Below, one piece after another: positions 1 to 11,060 of a stretch of DNA of 64,000 nt. The position numbers and the translations under genes are program-made. Numbering within the stretch: the first letter of the stretch is position 1; each line of letters starts with the position of its first letter. Below the pieces are notes generated by a model, which was given only the letters and a program-made list of their open reading frames with translations, did no database searches and was not told the origin of the DNA. Source of the stretch: Symbiodinium natans (taxonomy: Eukaryota; Sar; Dinophyceae; Suessiales; Symbiodiniaceae); NCBI GenBank assembly GCA_905221605.1, contig CAJNDS010002836.1, positions 106,128-170,127 of the forward strand, in the 5' to 3' direction.

Positions 1-29
1 TTCACTATTCTTCTTGCCAAGCTCTCCAC

Positions 30-129
30 TGGGATGTTCCCCCCTTCTGCTAACAGTCCTTACTGGGCATTATAATAGGGGGTACTCTAATCCTTATAAG
101 GACTGTCAGTATAAGGGGGAACATCCCAA
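30..129. mobile_element. Foldback MITE, copy 1 (100 bp)
   Basis: The ends are inverted repeats: TGGGATGTTCCCCCC on the left and GGGGGAACATCCCAA on the right. The similarity continues inward (CTAACAGTCCTTA against TAAGGACTGTCAG), so most of the element folds into one hairpin. It is flanked by a perfect 8-bp direct repeat, CTCTCCAC at 22-29 and 130-137. An 8-bp target-site duplication is usual for hAT-type DNA transposons. It carries no ORF of its own, so it would be non-autonomous. A second copy lies at 19,698. The family assignment is inferred from the duplication length alone. Confidence 0.75.
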
Positions 130-271
130 CTCTCCACACTCATGCGACTTTGAGTGCTGGGCACCCTCGGCTAGGGTGCGGACGCCAGTCGGTGCCTCGG
201 CAGGCGATGTTCTCACCGCCGCGAACAGGCGTGAAGGAGAGCTTGGCCTGAAGCCGCGGGAACTTGGTTTA

Positions 272-410
272 GGGGTGTTGGGGTGTTGGGGCGTTGGGGC
301 GTTGGGGCGTTGGGGTGTGGGGTGTTGGGGTGTTGGGGTGTTGGGGTGTTGGGGTGTTGGGGTGTTGGGGTGTTGGGGTGTTGGGGCGTTGGGGTGTTGG
401 GTTGTTGGGG
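272..410 (+). repeat. (TTGGGGTG)n 8-bp tandem array
   Basis: About 17 near-perfect copies of an 8-bp unit, TTGGGGTG with TTGGGGCG variants. The unit is G-rich on the plus strand like the TTTAGGG telomere word and may be a drifted telomere-type repeat. The frames open across it are translations of the repeat. Confidence 0.85.
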
Positions 411-2595
411 CTTAGAAGTCTTACTAGTGTAGGGTTTAGGGCTTAGGGGGGAGGGGGGGGGGCACGTCTTGGGTCCCCAAGTCGGCCCCCGCAGCTGAGG
501 ATGCAGCTTGGCGGATGCCGCCCGCGTGCGGAGCCATGAGGCACTTGCCAAGGCCGTTCCTGCCGTGGCGCTGGAGGCCCACCCGGAATCCTAAACCGTC
601 AAACCTAAACCTGGCTAAGGGGGCGTTGTGATAGAAACGAAAGTCCAAATTCTTCGTAATGTGCAATAGAATGCTAAATTACGGTCTGCGACTTGCAGGT
701 CAGATGCTTCCTTCCTCTAGCTTCTGCACAGCAGGTCGAGGCTCTCGTCCCTTGTACTTCTTTCATTTTCGCATCGGAGGGCCTTGGAAAGGGAGGGAGG
801 GATGAGGAAGAGAGAGCGCGGCAGGAGGAGAGAGGAGGGGAGGGCCCCAACAAACAAGAATCTCTTGCAGAGGATCTCAAAACCCTTAACCCCCTGAACC
901 CAAGGCGTGTTAAGCCCGACACCCTAAACGCCCCACGTGTCTTGGGCCTGAACTGCTCCAGGGTCTCGTCGTAGAACCACGTCTGGCCAGGGGCTTTGCA
1001 GGGGTTCAGCTTCTCAAGGCTTGTAGAGCTTAGGCCTTCAAGGTCTTTAATCGCCGGGCTTTCAAGAGCTCAGACCTTGGGGGTTCGGTGCCTAGGTCTA
1101 TAACACCAACCCTAAACCTAAATTTCAAAGCCTGCGCAGCAACGTTGGAAGTTTGCGGACTGAGAGCTTATAAGTCCCGGGTTTTTGGCCAGGACGGCTT
1201 GGTGCCGAAGGGCAAAGGGGGCTTGAGGAATGCTTCAGGGGGGCTTGGAGGAGGGGCTTCAAGTGGCTTCAAGTGGCTTCGAAGCCTTCAACGATGAAGC
1301 CCCCCGTGAAGGGTTCCAAATCCTTCCCGCCCTAAATATGCTTATCACGCCACTTCTTTACTTACCTGAACTGTCAAGTAGAGGTTTTGGGGGTGGGGGG
1401 GGGGGGGAGCATCGGCGCTCCTGGAGGTCGTCGCCGACGGTGCATGAACGCATCTCAAGGCAGCTCCTCGTTCCCAGTTTATGGAAGCTCCCCCGAAAAT
1501 GGGAAGGGTCATCTTTGGGGCCCTGCCCCTTTGAAGGGGAGGCTCAAGGGACCCCTGTGATGTTCGAGGGTTGAGAATTTTAGGCGATCTATGCGGTTTT
1601 GTGGATGTGGGGTTTTGGGTTTAGGTTTTGGGCTGGAAGGGATGATTTCTCGTTTCCTGTAACCCTTAATCCGTAATTAACCCCTTTGGCCGGCGCTAAA
1701 CCACTTAAACCCTCGAGCCCTGCAACCTTAGCACCGTAAACCTCAAGCCCCAGACCCCTGAAACACAAGAATTCTCAAGCCCAAGTAACCCAGGCCTAAG
1801 CCACCCTCTCCCTAACCTACCAAAGACTGAAACCCTAAACCCCATAAACCCTCAACCCTGAACCTCGTGAACCCTGTCAACCCTCAACCCTGTAAAGCCT
1901 CAACCCTAAACGCAAGCCTCAAGCTCTAAACCCTAAACTAAGCCCAGGGTCCTTGACTGCCCATCCTTGGCCGCGAGGCAGATGCCGGACTGTAGCCTGG
2001 AAGGAGGGAAAGGTCGAGGGCTTAGGGTTCCGGTTTGGGGAGCAAGCCGAGGGGATGAGGGCCACGGGTTCAGGAGCCAGAGCCCGCCCCCTGGCCCCCC
2101 CAAAGCAAAAACCGAGCAGAGTGCATTACCGAGACGGCCGCCAGGTCCCTAGTGCAACTTTGGGGGGAGTGGACTGCACGTGGGATTGCGCAGGCGCCTG
2201 ATGTGGAATCCCACCGAGACAGGTGTCTGCGTTGTGGTGGCGATCCCATTGAAGAGCCTTGTGGCTAAGGCGCAGGGCGTAGGGTAGAGGGTTTAGGAGT
2301 TGAGGTTTGCGGTTTAGAGTCTGGAGTGTAGTTCGTGCCCTTAGCCTCTAGTTCTTATAGTAGGGAGCTTGGGAACGAGATGGTCTACGTCACCTTTGAA
2401 AGTTTGGAGTTCTGTCGTTCCCCGGCTGTCGGATTCAGGATTAGGGGGTTGAGACTTAGGATTGAAACCGAGCTCAGGCAGAAATCCTAACCCTAAACCA
2501 AATGACCGAGCGGCCACTGCTGGTTGAGGTTCTGCGGATCACAGGCTGCCAGGGAAAGCTCCGAGCCTGGCTCCGCGACGTTCGATGCGTTCTGT
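411..2595. other. Gene-poor stretch with scattered telomere-like words
   Basis: No gene can be supported. Short unique islands, for example 480-600 and 1,950-2,220, alternate with degenerate CCCTAAA/TTTAGGG words, densest at 1,790-1,950. At 480-600 all three minus-strand frames are open and GC-rich, so an exon is possible, but nothing recognisable is encoded. Confidence 0.4.
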
Positions 2596-2841
2596 AGGGT
2601 TTAGGGTTTAGGGTTTAGGGTTTAGGGTTTAGGGTTTAGGGTTTAGGGTTTAGGGTTTAGGGTTTAGGGTTTAGGGTTTAGGGTTTAGGGTTTAGGGTTT
2701 AGGGTTTAAGGTTGGTCTAGGGTTTAGGGTTTAGGGTTTAGGGTTTAGGGTTTAGGGTTTAGGGTTTAGGGTTTAGGGTTTAGGGTTTAGGGTTTAGGGT
2801 TTAGGGTTTAGGGTTTAGGGTTTAGGGTTTAGGGTTTAGGG
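2596..2841 (+). repeat. (TTTAGGG)n telomere-type array
   Basis: About 34 tandem TTTAGGG units, nearly perfect and broken once near 2,706-2,720. This is the plant-type telomere heptamer that dinoflagellates also use. Unique sequence flanks both sides, so this is an interstitial array and not a chromosome end within this window. Confidence 0.95.
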
Positions 2842-3339
2842 TTTTTCTCGACATGTCGCTCCCCGACGGGGCTCGTATGATGCCATGGGACCTTTGTTTC
2901 TGAGGTTTCCCATAGGACCAAGGATCTTGAAAATCCTGGAAGGTACTTTGATATTTTGTGTTGTGAAGAAGGACTTCCCACAAAGGACCCTAGCTTGAAA
3001 CAACCCCCCGGATCTAACAATCTACCCCCTAAACCCTCTTGCTGCAGAAAGCAGGAAGTCCGAGCACGCTACCGCAAACCCTCAACTCTGAACCCTATGT
3101 AGCCCCCTAAACACTTGACCCCTCGCCCCCTAGCCCCCCAAAGCCTTAAAGCCCTAAGCCCTAACCCCTGAACCCTAGCCCTAAACCCTAAACCCTAAAC
3201 CCTACACCCTCAAGCCCATGTAGCTCCGAGCCCCTGGTTCCCTCCGAAGGTCCACGGCCTGTGCCCGCCGCCTCCACACAGCGGCCCCACCTTCAGTTTG
3301 ACGCGTATTTCGGGGATTTAAGGGTTTTAGGGGTTTTTA

Positions 3340-3830
3340 GGGTTTAGGGTTTAGGGTTTAAGGGTTTCGGGGTTTTAGGGGTTTTAGAGGTTTTAAGGGC
3401 TTGAAGGCTTTTAAGGGCTTTAAGGGTTTTAAGGGTTTTAAGGGTTTAAGGGCTTTAAAGGCTTTGAGGGTTTTAAGGGCTTTAAGGGTTTTAAGGGCTT
3501 GAAGGCTTTTAAGGGCTTTAAGGGCTTTAAGGCATTAAGGGCTTTAAGGGTTTTAAGTTTAAGGGTTGAAGGGTTTTGAGGGCTTTAAGGGTTTTAAGGG
3601 CTTTAAGGGTTTTAAGGGCTTTAAGGGTTTTAAGGGCTTTAAGGGCTTTAAGGGCTTTAAGGGCTTTAAGGGCTTTAAGGGCTTTAAGGGCTTTAAGGGT
3701 TTTAAGGGCTTTAAGGGTTTTTAAGGGTTTCAGGGCTCTAAGGGTTTTAAGGGCTTTAAGGGTTTTACGGGTTTTGAGGGCTTTAAGGGTTTTAAGGGTT
3801 TTAAGGGTTTGAAGGGTTTAGGGTTTGGGG
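3340..3830 (+). repeat. (GGGTTTTAAGGGCTTTAA)n tandem array
   Basis: A 9-bp unit alternates between GGGTTTTAA and GGGCTTTAA, giving an 18-bp higher-order period over about 490 bp. It grades on the left from TTTAGGG and on the right into TTTGGGG-type words. The LRALRVLRAL-type frame across it is translated repeat. Confidence 0.85.
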
Positions 3831-3835
3831 GGTTT

Positions 3836-4165
3836 TTAAGTTTTGGGTTTGGGGTTTGAGGTTTAGAGTTTGGGGTTTCGGGTTTGGGGTTTCAAGTTTG
3901 GGGTTTGGGGTTTGGGTTTTTAAGTTTGGGGTTTGGGGGTTTGGGGAAAGAGTTGGGGGTTTAGGGTTTGGGGTGCTAAGTTTGCGGTTGGGGGTTTGGG
4001 GTTTGGGGTTTCGGGTTTGGGGTTTCGGGTTTCGGGTTTTAGGGTTTGGGGTTCAGGATTTAAGGTTTAGGGTCTAGGGTTTGAGGCTTAGGGTTCAGGA
4101 TTTCGGGTTTAGGTTCAGGGCTTAGGGTTTAGGGTTCAGGTTTTAAGGTTTAGGAGGCTTTCGGA
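3836..4165 (+). repeat. Degenerate TTTGGGG/TTTAGGG repeat
   Basis: A patchwork of GGGTTTGGGGTTT, GGGTTTCGGGTTT and TTTAGGG words with no fixed period. It reads as a telomere-type array that has accumulated substitutions. Confidence 0.75.
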
Positions 4166-7100
4166 GCTTTAAGGGGGTTTACGCGAAGGCTTTGGGCTGA
4201 AGGCGCCTCGGTGAGGCTTACGTGGGTAGACTCGGGCCCCTTTGGGCCCCTGTTCAGAACAAAAACACGTCTCAAACCGCCCAAAAAGCGTCAACCCGAA
4301 ACGCCTCACCCCTAACCTCGGAATCCATCAACGCGAACCCGCAATCCCAACTCAACTCAGCCCCTCAGCCCTCAACTGTCAACCCCCACCCTGGAACCCC
4401 AAACCCTGGAACCCTAAACCCTGGAACCCGGAACCCGAAACCCTAAACCCTAAACCCTAAACCCTAAACCCGCAACCCTAACCCTAAACCCTAAACCCCG
4501 TGTGAAGTCCAGACGCGGGTTCCACACAAGACCGGCCGTCTGGTCGTAGGCCTTGGATCAGCTTGTGTGGCTGTATGTTCTAGGGTTTAGGGTTTAGGGT
4601 TTAGGGTTTAAGGTTTAGGGTTTAGGGTTTAGAATTTAGGGTTTAGGGTTTAGGGGAGGTCGAGTTTAAGGTTCAGGGTTAAGGGGAGGATGCACGTAGG
4701 CAAACACCAACGAGTTGGCTTGGTTCTACAGTCCCGCGTCCCAGCATGACCCGGCAACATGCACAGGACAGAGGACTGAGCCCTTCGGCTTGGCGCAGAT
4801 CCACTACAACGCTCACAGACGTGACTGCTGAGGGGCTTTTGAGGGTTTAAGGGCTTGGGAGCCTTTTTGGGGGGTGGGGGGGGTGGGGGGGGGGGGGTGG
4901 TTGCTGCGAGCTTCAAGCTGGTGGTTTTGGGGTCTTTAGCCCGAGAGGAAGTGGAGTGCTTCTTTTCCGAGGCGCGAAGTCCTGCACTTCGCTGGCGGGC
5001 TCGCAGGGCTGCACCGACAGAGCTGTCCCGGCAGCTCCTCCTGTCATAGAGACACCACTGTCTTGTTACTTGTTGGTTCTTGTGGGCAATAGCTTACCCC
5101 TGAAGTCCCTTAAAGGGTGATATAGGAGGATATAAGGTGCCTGATTCCTTAAACCCGAAGCCCTGAAGCCTATATAACCTGTTCACGACGTCATTCCTGC
5201 CTATACCGCCTGAACCCCAGCCGCAAGCCGAATTCCTAAACTGGCCCTAAACCCGAAACACCAAGGTGAAGTTTGGGACTGTAGAAGCGACGTGCCGCAG
5301 GCTTTGATATGCCTGCAGATTGGGGTTTGGGGGGGTTAAGGGCTTTAGAGTTTAGAGTTTGGGGTTCGTAGGGTTGAACCACTGAGCAAAAGAGCCCAAG
5401 ACGCTTCGCGACCTCCTCTGACCGAACCGGCCTTCGCTCTGGACGCATGCCCCATCTCCCACAGACAGCCGCAGACCCGTCTGGTTGTAGGCAAAATACT
5501 GCGCCAAGCCTGGGATGCTGAGTGGCCCAAGAGGAAAGAAGCTTCACCTTTGCTTGAAGGGGGTTAGGGTATCCTGGTATCCTACAAGGCTAGTGGGTGC
5601 CGATGGCGAGGCCCCTTCCGATGTGTCCGGTCGCGGATCTAACAGCTTCGATGTCAGTGAACTGATACACGTTGCAGAAGCCTGCGCCACTACCCCAAGC
5701 TCTAAAGCAGGTTCGAGTGTGCCAATATCTACACACAGACTCCGCCGTGCTGCTGGTTGCATCGCAGTCGGTGGCAACCAATCTCAGCATAGCCGGGGGA
5801 GCTGAGGGAGTGTAACGAAGTGCGACCTACCCAGTTTGAGTCTGCGAAGTAGATGAGTCAAGCCCTCGAGCAAAAAATACTCCAAATACCTGCATAGCCA
5901 ACCTCGAAACTCTGAAGGCTTAGGAGAGTTCGGGAGTGAGGGTTTAAAGGTCTAAGATCCAGGATTCAGTGCCTTGGCTGTAGGGTCTTTCGGGCTTAGG
6001 GTGAAGGGACGGCCTCAACATGAAGCCTCCAGCCCACAGGCCCTGAACAACCCCTGTAATCCCGACTGCACCGACTAATCCGAAGTCTCCTAAAACATGG
6101 AGCCAGCGTCCCCTGAGGCCCTCTCCTCTCGCCGCTGCGGGCCGCACAGCCACCGCTCCGGCGCTCCAGCAGCCTAGGGGGGGTTCAGGGTTTTAGGGTT
6201 TAGGGTTTAGGGTTTAGGGTTTAGGGTTTAGGGTTTAGGGCTTGTAGTTTAGGGTTTAGGGCTTAGGGTTTAGGGTTGAGGGTTGAGGGATGTAGGGCTC
6301 AGGGTTCAGGGTCCAGGGCCTCGGGGCCCTTTGACAGACTCTTGGAACCACAGTGCCCCTTATGCATCCCATAAGGAATTAGGGTTTGTAGAGTTTAAAG
6401 GTGAAGGGTGGTTAGGGTCAAGACATAGAACCAACTGAGAGGCTCTGTCGTCTGGCTTCGGGCTTAGGTTCGGGCGTTAGTAGAGTTTGTAGAGTTAAGG
6501 GCTGAGGGTGCATGGCTTAAGCTTTATACGGCTTATGGGCTTACAGTACTCTAGGGCTTCGGGATGGCAACCACGCTAAACCCTAAACCCTAAATCCTAC
6601 ACCCTAAACCATAAACCCTATAGATGATACACCCTACTGTAAACCCTAAATAAACCCTTAACCAGGCAGTCCAGGAGCCCCGATTGGCTGGGGCTGGGCC
6701 GGCCCCAGGTCGTCTCCTCAGCGAAGGGAGATTCTCATAGGCTCAAGTTTGAGGCCTCGAGGTTTCGGGTTTAGGGTTGAGTTTAGGGTTTTAGGGTTGA
6801 GTTTAGGGTTTTAGGGTTTTAGGGATTTAGGGTTTTAGGGTTTTGGGGTTTTAGGGTTTAGGGTTTCCCGGTTTGGGGCTTGGCGTCTAGGGTCGGGCGT
6901 TTGGGGCCTTTTGGGGGTGTAGAGGGTTGTTCTCAATTAGGGACCCTGTTGGGCACCCCCGTCTCTCAAGGGATTCTCAATGATACCTTGCAACATTAGG
7001 TTTCGGGGTGAGGGGGCCTCTACGTTCGCAGCGAGCAAAAGCCTGCCACTAGCGGCCACAGCTTAAACTACACAATCTACATCCATCAGAGGTCCTCGCA

Positions 7101-7203
7101 ATCTCTTGCAAGAAGGCTCCTGGCAGTAAATCCTGAACCCGACGCCCGCAGCACCTTAAACCCGAAATCCTAAAAACTGGATTGGGGCAGTGTTACCCTA
7201 ATC
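4166..7203. other. Gene-poor stretch with telomere-like patches and short unique islands
   Basis: Telomere-like patches occur at 4,437-4,500 (CCCTAAA), 4,577-4,660, 6,188-6,245 (TTTAGGG), 6,570-6,660 (CCCTAAA) and 6,760-6,870. The islands between them are 100-300 bp. On the minus strand, 4,520-4,565 reads A-Y-D-Q-T-A-G-L-V-W-N-P-R-L-D-F after an AG, and 5,400-5,520 is open in two frames. Both are exon-like but unassigned. No other gene is seen. Confidence 0.35.
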
Positions 7204-7300
7204 CTAAACGCATAACCCATCCGAGGCCGCGTCCGTCCAGCCGGTCGTGCCGGTAGTGGTGGTCGTGGTGGCCAGCTGTGTCTCACCCCAGTGCCACATC
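7204..7300 (-). CDS. Candidate exon with Thr-rich run
   Basis: After a CTCAG on the minus strand the frame reads MWHWGETQLA, then six consecutive Thr, then G-T-T-G-W-T-D-A-A-S-D-G. The Thr codons are mixed ACC, ACG and ACT, which argues for coding selection rather than a simple repeat. It resembles the Thr-rich stalk at 56,720-56,888. The parent gene is unknown and could be the one holding the cadherin-like exons at 8.7-8.9 kb. Confidence 0.35.
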
Positions 7301-8722
7301 CTGAGAACAGCTAGACTAGCTGGAAACTTCACGGCTCTGGTGGCGTCCCATATGGGTTTAGGGTTTAGAGTTTCGGGATTACCCCCGGACAGGGTAAAGG
7401 ATAGAAGGTATGTACGGAATTCCCAAATTCCCTGCGAAGAACTCCTAAGGCAAAGAGTACCCTAACACAGCAAAGCCCTTGTTTCTGTATTTTACCCCAG
7501 GACGAACCCCAAAACCCTTGGGAACCCTAAGCCTTACCCTGACCCTATACCCTAAAACCTTGGAACCCTAAACCCTTGAGACCCGAAATCCACAAATCTT
7601 GGGAACCCCAAACCCTAAACTCAAACTCCTGAACCCTGGAAGGGCCCCCCGGCCGCACTGGCGTTAACCCAAGGGGCTGGTTTGTCTCGGTGGTGCAGAC
7701 GGCTGTGACCACCTAGGGACTTTGGCTTTAAGGTTTGGGGTTTGAGGGTTTTCGTGTTCAAGGTTTCGGGTTTCGGGTTTAGGGAGTAGGGCTTGAGGGC
7801 TTCAAGGCGCAGGGCTTGGGCTTGGGCTTGGCTTAGGCTTCGGGGGTTAGAGCTCAACTAGGGCAGCTTCGCCCGAAAGCCCCAGCACGGAAACCCTGGA
7901 ATCCCTAAACCCTAAACCCTAAACCCTGAAATCCCTAAATCTACAAGCCCCGAGAGGGGGACCTCGCGAAGCTACTGCAGGTCTTCGACACAGGCGGGGG
8001 CCACCAAGGGAGCCCAACCGCATGAGATTCTCGTCTGCTTGGTATACCATAAGGGCCCACACAAAGCGAAGCTGCAGTTTAGGGTCTAGGGTCTAGAGTC
8101 TACGGTCTAGGGTCTAGGGTCTCGGGTCTAAGGTTATAGAGTCTGCGGGCGGAGAGAGTGTAAGTCAGTGTAAGTCTCTGGGTTTGTGGCAAGAAGCCTT
8201 AACAACAAACTTAGAATACCCCACAGAGCCCTAAGCCCGTAACGCTCAACCCAAGACACATTGCCCAACTAAGCCCCTGAAGCCCTTCTAGCCCCTAAGC
8301 CCTAATCCCTAACCCCTAACCCCTAAACTAAGTGAGGGGTCGCTTCCGTCGAGCGACAGACCCCGAACGCTCGGCCGAGGCCTTACAGCCCGAGCGCCCA
8401 AGCGAAAGGAGAAACGGAAAAGGTGAGGGTTAAGCCTGGGTCTAGGCGGTCTAGGGTTTAGGGTTTAGGGTGTAGGGTTTAGGGTTAGGGTTTAGGGTTA
8501 CCCTAAGCCCTGAGACGACTGCGGTTCCCAGGCCCAGAGCCGAAGTGACTTACACCCCAAAACCCTCAACCCCAAACCAAGGACCCGAAAACCTAAAACC
8601 CTAAACCAACTCTCCAACCCTGAAGCACTCGAACCCTCGAACCCTCGAACCCTCAAACCCTCAAACCCTCAACCCTAAAACCTCCAAAAATCTCAAACCC
8701 TCATCCCCAATCGGTTTGTTGC
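7301..8722. other. Degenerate telomere-like repeats, no gene assigned
   Basis: CCCTAAA-type words at 7,500-7,625, 7,885-7,935 and 8,270-8,330, and TTTAGGG or TCTAGGG words at 8,080-8,130 and 8,450-8,500. GC-rich islands at 7,640-7,715, 7,985-8,070 and 8,335-8,420 are open on the minus strand but show no family motif. Confidence 0.35.
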
Positions 8723-8772
8723 CTCGTTCCACTCCACCTCCGGCCGAGGACGCACCTCCAGGCATAGGCCGC
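8723..8772 (-). CDS. Candidate exon following the cadherin-like exon
   Basis: The frame G-L-C-L-E-V-R-P-R-P-E-V-E-W-N-E lies between a CAGAG|GC acceptor and an ACGAG|GC donor. Its entry phase matches the exit phase of the exon at 8,897-8,940, and the intron between them is a pure GGGTTGA array. This exon has no diagnostic motif; the case rests on the phase match and splice context. Confidence 0.4.
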
Positions 8773-8780
8773 CTCTGGCA

Positions 8781-8788
8781 TTTAGGGT

Positions 8789-8883
<95 letters not shown>

Positions 8884-8884
8884 G
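8781..8884 (+). repeat. (GGGTTGA)n 7-bp tandem array
   Basis: About 15 near-perfect copies of GGGTTGA, a one-step variant of GGGTTTA. The array nearly fills the space between two minus-strand exon candidates, so it would be most of an intron. Confidence 0.9.
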
Positions 8885-8896
8885 ATCCAGCATTGC

Positions 8897-8940
8897 CTGC
8901 AGTTCGTATCTCGCCAGTGACGGCGTCCAGCGTGAAGTTC
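8897..8940 (-). CDS. Cadherin-like exon fragment
   Basis: Between TGCCAG|G and GCAG|GC the minus strand reads N-F-T-L-D-A-V-T-G-E-I-R-T-A. The pattern F-x-L-D-x-x-T-G-x-I-x-T is the signature of a cadherin repeat (strands C to D). The exon is 44 nt, and joining it to 8,723-8,772 keeps the frame. Cadherin-type domains mediate calcium-dependent adhesion and lie outside the cell. Only this fragment is visible, and it belongs to a gene different from the G8 gene to the right, or possibly to its far 3' part. Confidence 0.5.
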
Positions 8941-11060
8941 CTGGCAGGCGAGTAGACAAGCTAGGCTCCGTTTCAAGATAGTGTAGCTATAATGACCTGG
9001 AGACACTATCTGAGAAGTGTGCAGGCATCCTACCCCCCTCGACCCTTGAAGGAACGAGCCCAAACCCAAAGGTTTAGGTCCAGGGGTTTAGGGCTGAAAC
9101 GGGCAGCTTGACACCACTTCCACCCGCGGCCAATGTAGCAGGAACGACCAGCAACCCTCAAGTACAGCTAGGTCGAAACAGCTATGCCTGGGGTTTTGGC
9201 CCCTCTGAGAAACCTCCAGAACAACATCCTCCTAGACCCAAGAAAGGGCGAGCCATCTTGCATGCAAGAATCTGCGCTGGCTCTTCATCGGAGCAAGGCC
9301 ACATAACGAGGAGCGTGCCTGGCACGACTGCTCCCAAGCCTATGAGCCCCGTCCAAGATCCAGCACGCACTCAAGACCAAACCCTGCGCATTGCATGCAT
9401 TGGTTTGTGTATGGCTTAGGGTTTAGGGCTGCTGCACAAAGTGGGTCTCGTCCGCCTCCGAACTAGCCATGGTAATAGGAAGCAGAGCTACACCAGAGTA
9501 ACGTAGCACACGCCTGCACCAGCCAAGCTGACCCGGAACCCTAAACCTCGCGAGCCTGGAGTCGTCTTCTCGGCAGCGTGTAGGCATCGCAAGCTCTCCT
9601 GCACTGAAGACATGGGAGGGCCGGGCGGGGAGGGGGGTGGGACCCAAGGGCTCGAGCTTGGGCTCATATGATAATTCATCGAGGTACATTTAGGAGCCGA
9701 AAAAGTTACCAATTTTCACCCATTTAGGGCTTCGGACTTAACTTAGAGTTTAGGTCTCAGGGTTTCGGGCACAGTCCGGTCCCTCAACCATCGAACCCTA
9801 CACTCCCCAAAACAGCGGTCCTCCGCATTTGTCAGCTGGCCTGTGGATGGATGGTGAAGCCACTGCCTCGGCAAACAGGCCTAACTAGGAACCGGCATTG
9901 AATTCAAATGCCTTCTCTCCCATTGTTGGGGCTTGGGGGGTTAGGGAAGCAAGCCGGCTCAACACAATGTGGCGCTGCATACACATTAAGTCGTGGCCCT
10001 AGTTTGGAGTGCTTCTGATCATCGGAGGTAGTGTAGTGGAGTTTTTAACTTGTTACCAGACAGGCCCTTCATGGATCAAATAGGCTTGAGAGGTTAGAAC
10101 TTAGGGTTTCCAACTTTCGCAAAGAAGCTTGAAAGGTTCGGGGGCTTATGGCTAAGGGCTTCAAGCCCTCTAAACTCTGGATTCGGCTTCTTGAGAAACC
10201 AGGCGAAGGCCGGCTAAGGCGCTCGGCAGGCACCGCCGGCAGGAAGCAAGCGTGAAGGTTCCTCAGCTCAGGCTTAAGGTTCAAGGATCAGGGGCTTCGG
10301 GCTGAGGGCTGAGGGTTTAGGCTGCTAGGGGGAAGCTTGGAGGGGCCCAGGTTTGCTGGCATGCCCTGGCTCCAACCCCAAGCCCTCAACACCCCCAAAC
10401 CCGAACCCCGAAGGCCTCAAACCCACCACATGCCTCTCCTGGCCGGCCGGCCAGAATCGGTATCAAGTTCAGCGTTCAGCTCCCGTATAACCCCAAGTTC
10501 TAGGTCCTTAGTACCCCACCTCCCCATGCCCTCCCCACCCCTACCCAGCTCCAAGATTCACCGCCGCGCCGGAGCGGTTGTACTCCTCAGGGCGAGTCGT
10601 GGGGGGGGCACGGGGGGTTCAGGCTTTTTTTGCTTCAGACTTTTGGGGAATGAGGAGGATCTGTAAATTTGGTAGGTTTTCGTAAGAGAGCCCAGGAGCC
10701 CCGGGCTGCAGACCGTGAACAAACATAAGCAGGTGTCCTGATTGCGAACCGTACTTCATACTCAGACTGTGAGACTGTTTAAGGTCTACTCCCAAACCCA
10801 GGAGTGTTGGGCTCTGGTTTAAACCCTACACCCTAAACCCTAAACTCCAAAACCCTAAACCCTAAACTTTAAACTCTAATTCAAAGGAGCCACGAGCTCA
10901 AAGCTTTAAGAAGCTTTGCGGGGCTCTTGAGGTTTGGGGCTCTTGGGCTCAGGGGACTTGGGACCTCCTCGCCCTCGATCCTACCAAAACCAAGAACCAA
11001 AAAATGACCAACGTGTAGTCATCAATCACAGCGCTCCAACTAACTAGGGCCTTAATAATT
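8941..11060. other. Unassigned stretch
   Basis: Telomere-like words are sparser than elsewhere (9,415-9,430, 10,820-10,870). Unique islands at 9,100-9,410, 9,430-9,690, 9,840-10,270 and 10,340-10,660 carry open frames on both strands. None shows a family motif or a splice-phase partner that I could find. Confidence 0.3.

Noticed and set aside
2596-2841. Chromosome end (true telomere)
   Set aside because: The TTTAGGG array is flanked by unique sequence on both sides, and many similar arrays lie in introns of both orientations.
3576-3812. 78-residue L-R-A-L-R-V-L repeat protein
   Set aside because: It is the GGGTTTTAAGGGCTTTAA array read in one frame; there is no sign of coding selection.
8693-9069. 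Open frames of the type L-N-P-Q-P-S-T-L-N-P
   Set aside because: Direct translations of the 7-bp telomere-variant array; the same holds for L-N-P-K-P-type frames across the window.
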